A DNA stretch of 64,000 bases from NCBI RefSeq assembly GCF_015070875.1, contig NZ_JADDIV010000001.1:124001-188000 (forward strand), read 5' to 3'. Both the position numbers and the translations under genes were made by a program. The notes beneath the pieces were generated by a model. That model ran no database searches. It saw only the letters and a list, made by a program, of their open reading frames with translations, and was not told the origin of the DNA. The DNA is from Ramlibacter pallidus. Lineage in GTDB: Bacteria > Pseudomonadota > Gammaproteobacteria > Burkholderiales > Burkholderiaceae_C. Positions 16,796-25,075 of this stretch are shown here, piece after piece. The first letter of the stretch is position 1; every line of letters starts with the position of its first letter.

Positions 16796-17143
16796 GTGCC
16801 GCGCGCGCACGACCCCGCCGAGCTCGACCGGATGTTCTTCGCGCTGTCCGACGCGAACCGGCGCGCGATGCTGGACCGCTTGAGCATCGGGCCCGCGTCG
16901 GTCTCCGAACTGGCGGAGCCGCTCGGCATCGCCCTGCCCTCCGCCGTCAAGCACCTGGCCGTCCTCGAAAGCGGCGGCTTCGTCGCGTCGGAGAAGGAAG
17001 GCCGCGTGCGCACCTACCGCGCCGATCCCCGGGCCCTGGCGGCCATGGAAACCTGGGTCGCGCAGCGCAAGGCCCGGCTGCATGCGCAGTTCGATCGCCT
17101 CGATGCCTACCTCGCCGCACGCGCGTCCCGGAAACGCCCATGA
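16796..17143 (+). CDS. ArsR/SmtB family regulator
   Basis: The product has 115 residues with a winged helix over residues about 5-85 (FALSDANRRAMLDRLSIGPA, then LAEPLGIALPSAVKHLAVLE and an RVRTYRAD wing). No metal-binding cysteine box is present, so it belongs to the SRPBCC-associated, non-metal group. The start is GTG 16796, one base after the GST stop. Its stop overlaps the next ATG (ATGA), so it is translationally coupled to the SRPBCC gene. Confidence 0.88.
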   Translation: MPRAHDPAELDRMFFALSDANRRAMLDRLSIGPASVSELAEPLGIALPSAVKHLAVLESGGFVASEKEGRVRTYRADPRALAAMETWVAQRKARLHAQFDRLDAYLAARASRKRP

Positions 17144-17610
17144 ACGGACCCAGCACCTCCCACACCAGCTTCACCATCGACCGCGCATTCGGCGCGCCGC
17201 CGGAACGCGTGTTCGAGGCCTGGACCGATCCGGCCGCCAAGCGCCTCTGGGCCGACTGCCACGCGGAGGACACCACCAACTACAGCCTGGACTTCCGCGT
17301 CCTCGGCCGCGAGACGCACCGCGTGCGCCACCCGGACGGCTCGGTGCAGCTCGTGGAGAAGGTCTTCTTCGACATCGTGGCCGGCCGCCGGATCGTCTTC
17401 GCCTACGACATCGGCGTCGACGGCCGCCGCCTCTCGGTGTCGCTCGTCACCGTGGAGTTCGCCCCTTCCGGCGCCGGGACGCGGATGGTCTACACCGAAC
17501 AGCTCGCCTACCTCGACGGACACCACGACCTCGCGCAGCGCATGCAGGGCACGGCCGAAGGGCTGGACCGTCTCGCGCTGTTCCTGCAGGAGCCCGGCCT
17601 CCCGCAGTGA
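17140..17610 (+). CDS. SRPBCC (AHSA1-like) domain protein
   Basis: The product has 156 residues and is a START-like fold of the AHSA1/CalC type: TIDRAFGAPPERVFEAWTDP at the N-terminus and a C-terminal helix starting near GHHDLAQRMQGTAEGLDRLA. These proteins bind hydrophobic ligands. ArsR-SRPBCC pairs are common. ATG 17140 overlaps the regulator's stop. Its gene ends convergent with the UxaA-type gene, 9 bp apart. Confidence 0.85.
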   Translation: MNGPSTSHTSFTIDRAFGAPPERVFEAWTDPAAKRLWADCHAEDTTNYSLDFRVLGRETHRVRHPDGSVQLVEKVFFDIVAGRRIVFAYDIGVDGRRLSVSLVTVEFAPSGAGTRMVYTEQLAYLDGHHDLAQRMQGTAEGLDRLALFLQEPGLPQ

Positions 17611-17619
17611 GGGGCGCCT

Positions 17620-19176
17620 TCAGCTGACCACGCCGATGTTCCAGGGCACGAACTCGTGGTCGCCCAGGCCGAGGAGTTCGCTCTTGCTGCGCTCGCCGGA
17701 CGCGACGCGCAACATCAGCTGGAAGATGCCTTCGGCCGCCTGGGGCATCGTCATCGTGCCGTCCAGGATCTCGCCGCAGTTGAAGTCCATGTCCTCGGTC
17801 AGCCGGCTGTACATCGGCGTGTTGGTGGCGAGCTTGATCGAGGGCACCGGCTTGGCGCCAAACATCGAACCCCGCCCCGTCGTGAACAGGATCATGTTGG
17901 CCCCGCCGGCGATCTGTCCCGTGGCGGAGCAGGGGTCGAAGCCGGGCGTGTCCATGAAGACGAAGCCGCCCTGCGTGACCGGTTCGGCGTAGCGGTACAC
18001 CGCCATCAAGCCCGTGGTGCCGCCCTTCATGGAGGAACCCAGCGATTTCTCGAAGATGTTGGCGAGGCCGCCCACCTGGTTGCCCGGGCTCACCGCGCCG
18101 TTGATCTGCACGTCGCGCCCGGGCGAATACTCTTCCTTCCACCAGCGGATGCGCTCGACCAGCTTCTCGCCGACCGCGCGGCTCACCGCCCGGCGCGTCA
18201 GCGTGTGCTCGACGCCGTAGATCTCCGGCGTCTCGGACAGGATGGCGGTGCCGCCGTGGCGCACCAGGATGTCCATCGCCGCGCCCAGCGCGGGGTTGGC
18301 GGTGATCGACGAGAAGCCGTCGGAGCCGCCGCACTGCAATCCGACCTTGAGGTGGCGCGCCGACACCGGCACGCGGCGCACGTCGTTCGCCGCCGGCAGC
18401 ATTCCCCGCACCGCTTCCACCGCCGCCTCGATGGTCCTGCGCGTGCCGCCCGTCTCCTGCATCACGAAGGTGTGCAGCCGCGGGTTGGCCTGCAGCCCCT
18501 GCTGCTCCATCAGGCCGGCCAGCTGGTTGCGCTCGCAGCCCAGCCCGATGATCAGCACGGCCGCGAAGTTCGGGTTGCGCGCGTAGCCGCCGATCGTGCG
18601 CCGCAGCAGGTCCATCGGCTCGCCGCTCATCTCCATGCCGCAGCCGAGGCCGTGCGACAGCGCCACCACGCCGTCGACCTCCGGGAAATCCTGCAGCCGC
18701 TCGGGCGTGAACCATTCCGCCACCTTGTGCACCACCGTGGCGGAGCAGTTCACGGTGGACAGGATGCCGATGAAGTTGCGCGTGCCGACCTGGCCGTCGG
18801 AACGCACGTAGCCCATGAACTGCGCCTGTTCGCCCTCCGGCAGCACCGGCGTGGGAACGTAGTCGCGGCCGTACGCGTAGTCGCGGTCGAACTCGCGGAA
18901 GCTCACGTTGTGCGAATGCACGTAGGTGCCGGCGGCGATGTCGGTCGCGGCGAAGCCGATGCAGACGTTGTACTTGAGGATCGCCTCGCCCTCGCGGATC
19001 GCCCGCGCCGCGATCTTGTGCCCCGCGGGCACCTGGCTGCGGCTCGTGAACCCCTCGCTGGGCACGGCCATGCCGATGCCCACGTCGGTGCGGGCGACCA
19101 CCACGTTGTCGTTCGGGTGCAGCCGGATGATGGGCCCGGTGACCCGCTTTTCGGACAGTTCGATCATGGCCGCCAT
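17620..19176 (-). CDS. UxaA family hydrolyase (altronate dehydratase-like)
   Basis: The product has about 518 residues and joins the N-terminal SAF-like UxaA domain (IIRLHPNDNVVVARTDVGIG) and the large C-terminal UxaA domain. Family motifs include DGQVGTRNFIGILSTVNCSA, ALSHGLGCGMEMSGE, IIGLGCERNQ and QCGGSDGFSSITANPALG. UxaA proteins dehydrate altronate or galactarate to 2-keto-3-deoxy acids. With the dehydratase, receptor and DapA-type genes nearby it suggests sugar-acid catabolism. The start is ATG 19176 or 19167; the frame is open slightly further. The specific substrate is unclear. Confidence 0.85.
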   Translation of the reverse strand: MAAMIELSEKRVTGPIIRLHPNDNVVVARTDVGIGMAVPSEGFTSRSQVPAGHKIAARAIREGEAILKYNVCIGFAATDIAAGTYVHSHNVSFREFDRDYAYGRDYVPTPVLPEGEQAQFMGYVRSDGQVGTRNFIGILSTVNCSATVVHKVAEWFTPERLQDFPEVDGVVALSHGLGCGMEMSGEPMDLLRRTIGGYARNPNFAAVLIIGLGCERNQLAGLMEQQGLQANPRLHTFVMQETGGTRRTIEAAVEAVRGMLPAANDVRRVPVSARHLKVGLQCGGSDGFSSITANPALGAAMDILVRHGGTAILSETPEIYGVEHTLTRRAVSRAVGEKLVERIRWWKEEYSPGRDVQINGAVSPGNQVGGLANIFEKSLGSSMKGGTTGLMAVYRYAEPVTQGGFVFMDTPGFDPCSATGQIAGGANMILFTTGRGSMFGAKPVPSIKLATNTPMYSRLTEDMDFNCGEILDGTMTMPQAAEGIFQLMLRVASGERSKSELLGLGDHEFVPWNIGVVS

Positions 19177-19236
19177 GATGCGGCAGCACCGCACGGGCGA
19201 CAACCCGGCCGCCCCACCCAGGTGCCGGATGCAGCC

Positions 19237-21294
19237 TTATTTCTCGCGCCCGCCCACCAGCTCCAGCAGCGTGTGCAGGTCCACCGGCTTGGTGCAGTGG
19301 TGATCGAAGCCCGCCTCCGTCGCGCGCTGCTGGTCCTGCGCCTGGCCCCAGCCGGTGAGCGCGATCAGGCGGATGCCGCTGCCCCAGGGGGCCGAGCGGA
19401 TCGCCGCCGCCACCTCGTAGCCGTTCAGGCGCGGCATGCCGATGTCGACCACCGCCACCTCCGGCCGCTGCGCACGCGCGACTTCCACGGCCTGCGCGCC
19501 GTCGGAGGCGGTCAGCACCGTGTGGCCTTCCAGCTCCAGCAGCGCCGCCATGGTCTGCAGCGCGTCCGCGTTGTCGTCGGCGAGCAGCACCTTGCGACGG
19601 GCACCGGTGGCCGCTTCGGGAACGTCCTTCGTCGCGGCGCCTTCGCGGCCCACCGCACCCACCCCCTGCGGGAGGTGCACCACGAACTCGGAACCGCGGC
19701 CCCTGCCCTCGCTGTGCGCCTCGATGCGGCCGCCGTGCATCTCGACCAGGCCGCGGCTCAAGGCCAGGCCGATGCCGAGGCCGCCTTCGGCGCGGTCGAT
19801 GACCGAGGAGACCTGGGAGAACATGTTGAAGATCTCCTGCCGGTGCTCGGGCGTGAGCCCGATGCCGTTGTCGCGCACCCGCAGCTCCAGCGCCGGCGCG
19901 GCGACCTTCGCCTGCAGCACGATCCGGCCGCCCGGGTCCGTGTACTTGGCGGCATTGGACAGCAGGTTCGAGAGGACTTGCGCCAGCCGCACCGGGTCCG
20001 CGCGCAACTGCACGGGGGCGGCCGGCAGGTCCAGTTCCAGATGGTGGCGCTTGCCCTCCAGCAGAGGGCGCGCCGTCTCGACGGCCGCATCGACGACCGC
20101 GCGCAGCTGGACGTCCTGCAGGCGCAGCTCCAGCTTGCCGCGCGAGATGCGCGAGACGTCCAGCAGGTCGTCGAGCAGCAGCGACATGTGGCCGACCTGG
20201 CGTTCGATCACTTCCAGCGCCCAGCGTTGCCGCTCGGGCGCCTGCGCGCCGGCTTTCGCCAGTTGCGCCGCCTGGCGGATCGGCGCCAGCGGGTTGCGCA
20301 GCTCATGCGCCAGCGTGGCGAGGAATTCGTCCTTGCGCCGGTCGGCCTGCTGGAGCGCCTGCTGCCCCAGCACTTGCTCGGTCACGTCGTGGCCCTGCGC
20401 GAAGATGCCGACCACCCGGCCCTGCGCGTCGCGCACCGGCTGGTAGACGAAGTCGACGAAGCGCTCGTGCGGCGCCGCCTCCGGCGCCGGCTGCAGCAGC
20501 AGGCGCATGCCGCGCCCCACGAAAGCCTCGCCGCTCGTGTAGACCCGCGTCAGCAGCGCGTGAAAGTTCTGGTCGCGCACCTCCGGCAGGGCTTCCAGCG
20601 CCGGCCTTCCCTCCAGCCGCCGGTGCCCTACCAGCTGGTAATACGACCGGTTCACCATCTCGAAGACGAAGTCCGGCCCGCGCAGCAGCGCGATGAAGCC
20701 GGGGGCGTGGTCGAACCACTCGCGCAGCGTGCGCGCCGCGTCCTGCGCCTCGCGGACCAGCCGGTCGCGCTCGCGTTCGGCCGCCACCCGGCCGGTTTCC
20801 TCGGTACAGGCGCAGAACAGGCCGCCGATGGCACCGCTCTCGTCGTGGATGGGGCTGTACGACCAGGTGAAGTAGGTCGGCTCCGGGAAGCCGTTGCGCT
20901 CCATCACCAGCAGCACGCGCTCGTTCCAGGTCGCGCGGCCGTGCACCATCACCTCTTCCACCTGGGGGCCCAGCACGTCCCAGATGTCCTTCCAGCTGTC
21001 CGCCGCGGGACGGCCGAAAGCCTGCGGATGGCGCTGGCCGAGCACCGGGATGTAGGCGTCGTTGTAGATGTTCACCAGCTGCGGGCCCCACCAGACGAAC
21101 ATCGGGAAGCGCGAGTTCAGGCAGATGCTCACGGCGATGCGCAGGCTCTGCGGCCAGCCTTCCGCGGGGCCCAGTGGCGTGGCGGACCAGTCGGTGGCGA
21201 GCAGCAGCCGGCCGGTGACGCTCGCCGGCGCGGCGGCACTGCCCTGGTCGCCGCCGAACAGCAGGGGATGGAGGGAGCGTGCCACGGCGCTCAC
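19237..21294 (-). CDS. Hybrid sensor histidine kinase with N-terminal PAS domains
   Basis: The product has 685 residues and no membrane segment, so it is a cytoplasmic sensor. Residues about 30-170 and 190-310 look like two PAS domains (first with MFVWWGPQLVNIYNDAYIPV, second with FDHAPGFIALLRGPDFVFEM). HisKA follows with His330 in TLAHELRNPLAPIRQ, then the HATPase (NLLSNAAKYTDPGGRIVL, DNGIGL, GGLGIGLALSRGLVEMHGG). The C-terminal receiver has Asp617 in AVVDIGMPRLNG. It stands alone between uxaA-like and selD genes, with no obvious partner regulator nearby. The signal is unknown. Confidence 0.9.
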   Translation of the reverse strand: MSAVARSLHPLLFGGDQGSAAAPASVTGRLLLATDWSATPLGPAEGWPQSLRIAVSICLNSRFPMFVWWGPQLVNIYNDAYIPVLGQRHPQAFGRPAADSWKDIWDVLGPQVEEVMVHGRATWNERVLLVMERNGFPEPTYFTWSYSPIHDESGAIGGLFCACTEETGRVAAERERDRLVREAQDAARTLREWFDHAPGFIALLRGPDFVFEMVNRSYYQLVGHRRLEGRPALEALPEVRDQNFHALLTRVYTSGEAFVGRGMRLLLQPAPEAAPHERFVDFVYQPVRDAQGRVVGIFAQGHDVTEQVLGQQALQQADRRKDEFLATLAHELRNPLAPIRQAAQLAKAGAQAPERQRWALEVIERQVGHMSLLLDDLLDVSRISRGKLELRLQDVQLRAVVDAAVETARPLLEGKRHHLELDLPAAPVQLRADPVRLAQVLSNLLSNAAKYTDPGGRIVLQAKVAAPALELRVRDNGIGLTPEHRQEIFNMFSQVSSVIDRAEGGLGIGLALSRGLVEMHGGRIEAHSEGRGRGSEFVVHLPQGVGAVGREGAATKDVPEAATGARRKVLLADDNADALQTMAALLELEGHTVLTASDGAQAVEVARAQRPEVAVVDIGMPRLNGYEVAAAIRSAPWGSGIRLIALTGWGQAQDQQRATEAGFDHHCTKPVDLHTLLELVGGREK

Positions 21295-21458
21295 GGCCGG
21301 GGCGCCCGGGGCGCGAAGGGGAACATGATGCCGGCAGGATAAGGTTGCGCCGGCTGGCCCGGCTGTAGGACGGGGTGGACGCGCCGGGCATGCCCCTGCC
21401 CCGGAAGCACGCAGGCGGCACGCCGCACAATGCGTGCTGTCCGAACCGGAATGCCTGT

Positions 21459-22526
21459 ATGAATGCCACCCTGCCGAACACTCCCGCCGAACCCCGCCTC
21501 ACCTCGCTCTCCCACGGAGGGGGTTGCGGCTGCAAGATCGCCCCCGGGGTGCTTGCCGAGATCCTCAAGGGCACGGCCCGCCTGCCGGTGCCGCCCGAGC
21601 TGCTGGTCGGCATCGAGACGGCCGACGATGCCGCGGTCTACCAGCTGAACGAGGACCAGGCGCTGGTGGCCACCACCGACTTCTTCATGCCGATCGTGGA
21701 CGACCCGTACGACTTCGGCCGCATCGCCGCCACCAACGCGATCTCCGACGTGTACGCGATGGGCGGCAAGCCCATCCTCGCGCTGGCGCTGGTCGGCATG
21801 CCGATCAACGTGTTGCGCACGCAGACCATCGCGCGCATCCTGGAAGGCGGCGAATCCGTCTGCCGCGCGGCCGGCATCCCCCTGGCCGGCGGGCACACGA
21901 TCGACTCGGTCGAGCCGATCTACGGCCTGGTGGCCCTCGGCCTGGTGCACCCGAAGCGCGTGAAGCGCAATGCCGACGCCCGCGCCGGCGACGTGCTGGT
22001 GCTCGGCAAGCCGCTGGGCGTGGGCATCCTCTCGGCCGCGCTCAAGAAAGAGCGCCTGGACGCCGCCGGCTACGAACGCATGATCGCCACCACCACGCGC
22101 CTCAACACGCCGGGGCCGGACCTGGCCGCGCTGGAGGGCGTGCACGCGCTCACCGACGTCACCGGCTTCGGGCTGGCCGGCCATGCCCTGGAACTGGCGC
22201 GCGGCGCCGGCCTGTCGCTCACGCTGGACTGGTCCGCCGTGCCCGTGCTGGACGGCGTGCGCGAGCTCGCCCGGGCCGGCATGGTCACCGGGGCGTCGGG
22301 CCGCAACTGGGCCGGATACGGCGCGGACGTGGCGCTGCCGGCCGGATTCGCGGAAGCGGAACGCGCCCTGCTCACCGACCCGCAGACCAGCGGCGGGCTG
22401 CTCGTGTCCTGCACGCCGGAAAGCGTGGAGGAAGTGCTCGCGGTGTTCCGCCGCCACGGCTTCGCCGAAGCGGCCGTGATCGGCCGCGCCGAGGCCGCTG
22501 GCGCGTCCGGGCTCGCCGTCCGCTAG
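21459..22526 (+). CDS. selD: Selenide, water dikinase (selenophosphate synthase)
   Basis: The product has 355 residues. The flexible N-terminal active site is SHGGGCGCK with Cys23 and Lys26, so this is a cysteine form, not a selenoprotein. The PurM-like fold has DDAAVYQL, ATTDFFMPIVDDPYDFGRIA and NAISDVYAMGG. The enzyme makes selenophosphate from ATP and selenide for selenocysteine or 2-selenouridine synthesis. ATG 21459 is chosen from alignment with known N-termini; the frame opens 28 codons earlier. No selA, selB, selU or selenoprotein gene is in the window. Its stop shares CTAG with the convergent crotonase stop. Confidence 0.93.
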   Translation: MNATLPNTPAEPRLTSLSHGGGCGCKIAPGVLAEILKGTARLPVPPELLVGIETADDAAVYQLNEDQALVATTDFFMPIVDDPYDFGRIAATNAISDVYAMGGKPILALALVGMPINVLRTQTIARILEGGESVCRAAGIPLAGGHTIDSVEPIYGLVALGLVHPKRVKRNADARAGDVLVLGKPLGVGILSAALKKERLDAAGYERMIATTTRLNTPGPDLAALEGVHALTDVTGFGLAGHALELARGAGLSLTLDWSAVPVLDGVRELARAGMVTGASGRNWAGYGADVALPAGFAEAERALLTDPQTSGGLLVSCTPESVEEVLAVFRRHGFAEAAVIGRAEAAGASGLAVR

Positions 22527-23323
22527 CGGAACACCGGCGCCCGCTTCTCCAGCGCCGCCTGCACCGCTTCGCGCTGGTTGGGGCTGCCGACCAGCCGCTG
22601 CTGCTCGAAGGCTTCGGCCAGCAGCACCCGCGCCGCATCCACCGGCGTCGCCGTGTTGAACAGGCGCTTGGCCGCGCGGACCGCGTCCGGGTTGCTCGCG
22701 GCGACCTGCCGCGCCAGGGCGCGCGCGTCCGCCAGCGGATCGTCGCCGAGCCGCGTGGCGAGTCCCAGCGCGACGGCTTCGGTCCCCGACACCACGCGGC
22801 CGGTGAAGGTGAGCTCCCGCGCGACGTCGGGCCGCACCAGCTCGGTCAGCAGCACGCAGCCGGCCATGTCCGGCACCAGGCCCCACTTGATCTCCATCAC
22901 CGACAGCTTCGCCTCCGGATGGACGCAGCGCACGTCGGCGCCCAGCGCGACCTGCAGGCCGCCGCCGAAGGCGACGCCGTGCACCGCGGCGAACACCGGC
23001 ACCGGCAGCTCGCGCCAGCCCCAGGACACCTGCTGCCAGAGGTTGGCGAGGCCGTGCGTGCGCGCCACGATGTCGCCCACGCCGCCGCCCGGCATGCCGG
23101 CGAGGCCCTGCATGCTGCCCATGTCCAGGCCGGCGCAGAAGCCGCGCCCCTCGCCGTGCAGCACGACCGCGCGGACGGCCGGGTTCGCGCGCAGGCCGGC
23201 CATGGCGTCCACGATAGCCCGGAACATCGCCGGGTCCAGCGCATTCATCTTGTCGGGCCGGGCCAGCGCGACCTCGGCCACGCCGTCGGCATCCACCGTC
23301 GTCCTGACGCGTTCCTCGTTCAT
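22523..23323 (-). CDS. Enoyl-CoA hydratase/isomerase (crotonase) family
   Basis: The product has 266 residues with the crotonase fold: HGEGRGFCAGLDMGSMQG (oxyanion loop) and HGVAFGGGLQVALGADVR. In classical hydratases GGGCELA supplies a catalytic Glu; here the equivalent position looks like Gln (GGGLQVA). The second Glu region is PEAKLSVMEIKWGLVPDMAG. It may be an isomerase or another branch of the superfamily. Substrate unknown. ATG 23323 follows GGAGCTCC; the gene is divergent from the liv operon. Confidence 0.85.
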   Translation of the reverse strand: MNEERVRTTVDADGVAEVALARPDKMNALDPAMFRAIVDAMAGLRANPAVRAVVLHGEGRGFCAGLDMGSMQGLAGMPGGGVGDIVARTHGLANLWQQVSWGWRELPVPVFAAVHGVAFGGGLQVALGADVRCVHPEAKLSVMEIKWGLVPDMAGCVLLTELVRPDVARELTFTGRVVSGTEAVALGLATRLGDDPLADARALARQVAASNPDAVRAAKRLFNTATPVDAARVLLAEAFEQQRLVGSPNQREAVQAALEKRAPVFR

Positions 23324-23552
23324 GGGGAGCTCCTTGTCATGGGCGCATTGTTGCGCGAGTCAGCCTTCTGACAGCCGCCCGGTGTCGCGCCCGCGTCCGA
23401 GGGAAGCGCGCCCCGCGCCGCATCCGGGGTGTCCCCGCCCGCAAAACTACTTAGGGTCTAACCCCCTTTCTGCGCTGCAGCATGGTCCGCACCATTGGCG
23501 GCTTTGACGGGACGTCGTCCCGTGCCCTGCCACGCCATGCCGGAGGAGTGCC

Positions 23553-24326
23553 TTGTCCGCTGAGACCATCCTGGAAACCCAGGGCCTGACCAAGGAGTTC
23601 AAGGGCTTCGTGGCCGTGAACAACGTGGACCTCAAGGTCAGGCGCGGCGACATCCATGCACTGATCGGCCCCAACGGCGCCGGCAAGACGACCTTCTTCA
23701 ACCTGCTGACGAAGTTCCTGCCGCCGACGCGGGGCACCATCACGTACCGCGGCGTCGACATCACGCACGAGCGGCCGGCGCAGACCGCGCGCCGCGGCAT
23801 CGTGCGCTCGTTCCAGATCTCGGCCGTGTTCCCGCACCTGACCGCAATGGAGAACGTGCGCGCGGCGCTGCAGCGCAACCTGGGCACCTCGTTCCACTTC
23901 TGGAAGCCGGAGAAGTCGCTGCACCACCTGCACGGGCGGGCCATGGAGCTGCTGGCCACCGTCGACCTGCAGGACTTCGCGGACGAACTCACGGTCAACC
24001 TGCCGTACGGCCGCAAGCGCGCGCTGGAGCTCGCCACGACCATGGCGCTGGAGCCGGACCTGATGCTGCTGGACGAGCCGACGCAGGGCATGGGCCACGA
24101 GGACGTCCACCGCGTGACGCAGCTGATCAAGAAAGTTTCCGAAGGCCGCACCATCCTCATGGTGGAACACAACATGAACGTCGTGTCCTCGATCGCCGAC
24201 CGCATCACGGTGCTGCAGCGCGGCGCCGTCATCGCCGATGGCCCGTACGCCGAAGTCTCGAAGAACCCGCAGGTGATCGAGGCCTACATGGGCGCGGCCG
24301 ACACCGAACTGCAGGGGGCGCACTGA
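23553..24326 (+). CDS. livG: ABC transporter ATP-binding protein LivG-like
   Basis: The product has 257 residues. Walker A is GPNGAGKTT with Lys45, Walker B is LMLLDEPTQG and the H-loop is MVEHNMNVV. The signature sequence is the variant NLPYGRKRALELA. The start is TTG 23553, four bases after GGAGGAG. The next ATG (livF) overlaps the stop as TGATG. It is the first gene of a five-gene branched-chain amino acid type (HAAT) importer, ordered G-F-K-H-M. The true substrate could be branched-chain or aromatic acids or amides. Confidence 0.9.
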   Translation: MSAETILETQGLTKEFKGFVAVNNVDLKVRRGDIHALIGPNGAGKTTFFNLLTKFLPPTRGTITYRGVDITHERPAQTARRGIVRSFQISAVFPHLTAMENVRAALQRNLGTSFHFWKPEKSLHHLHGRAMELLATVDLQDFADELTVNLPYGRKRALELATTMALEPDLMLLDEPTQGMGHEDVHRVTQLIKKVSEGRTILMVEHNMNVVSSIADRITVLQRGAVIADGPYAEVSKNPQVIEAYMGAADTELQGAH

Positions 24327-25033
24327 TGTCGGCGCAGGAAACCCTGAACATCTCCGGCCTGCACGCCTGGTACGGCGAGTCGCACGTGCTGCACGGCGTG
24401 GACATGCGCGTCAATGAAGGTGAGGTCGTCGCGCTGCTGGGCCGCAACGGAGCCGGTCGCACGACCACCATGCGCGCCATCGTCGGCCTGACCGGCGCGC
24501 GCAAAGGCTCCATCCGCATCCGCGGCGAGGAAGCGATCAAACTGCCGCCGCACCGCGTGGCCAAGCTGGGCGTGGGCTACTGCCCGGAAGAGCGCGGTAT
24601 CTTCGCCAGCCTGTCGGCCGAAGAGAACCTGATGCTGCCGCCGGAGATCGCCCAGGGCGGCATGAGCGTGGCCGAGATCTACGACATGTTCCCCAACCTG
24701 AAGGAGCGCGCGGCCAGCCCCGGCACGCGGCTGTCGGGCGGCGAACAGCAGATGCTGGCGGTGGCGCGCATCCTGCGCACCGGCGCGCGCCTGCTGCTGC
24801 TCGACGAGATCTCCGAAGGCCTGGCGCCCGTCATCGTGCAGAAGCTCGCCGAGACCATCCGCACGCTGAAGGCCAAGGGCTACACGATCGTGCTGGTGGA
24901 GCAGAACTTCCGCTTCGCCGCGCCGCTGGCCGACCGCTTCTACGTGATGGAACACGGCCGCATCGTGCGCGAATTCGCGCAGCACGAACTGCGCGAGAAC
25001 ATGGGCATGCTCCAGGAATACCTGGGTGTCTGA
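24326..25033 (+). CDS. livF: ABC transporter ATP-binding protein LivF-like, with Arg in Walker A
   Basis: The product has 235 residues, the LivF length. Walker A reads GRNGAGRTTT: the invariant Lys is replaced by Arg45. The codon is CGC in a clean reading frame, so sequencing error would have to be a two-base change. The signature is TRLSGGEQQMLA, Walker B LLLLDEISEGLAP and the H-loop VLVEQNF. It probably pairs with the intact LivG as one half of an asymmetric ATPase. The start overlaps the livG stop. Confidence 0.9.
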   Translation: MSAQETLNISGLHAWYGESHVLHGVDMRVNEGEVVALLGRNGAGRTTTMRAIVGLTGARKGSIRIRGEEAIKLPPHRVAKLGVGYCPEERGIFASLSAEENLMLPPEIAQGGMSVAEIYDMFPNLKERAASPGTRLSGGEQQMLAVARILRTGARLLLLDEISEGLAPVIVQKLAETIRTLKAKGYTIVLVEQNFRFAAPLADRFYVMEHGRIVREFAQHELRENMGMLQEYLGV

Positions 25034-25075
25034 CCGATCGAGAACGACGTTGTTTTACCTGAAGGAGACCTTGCT

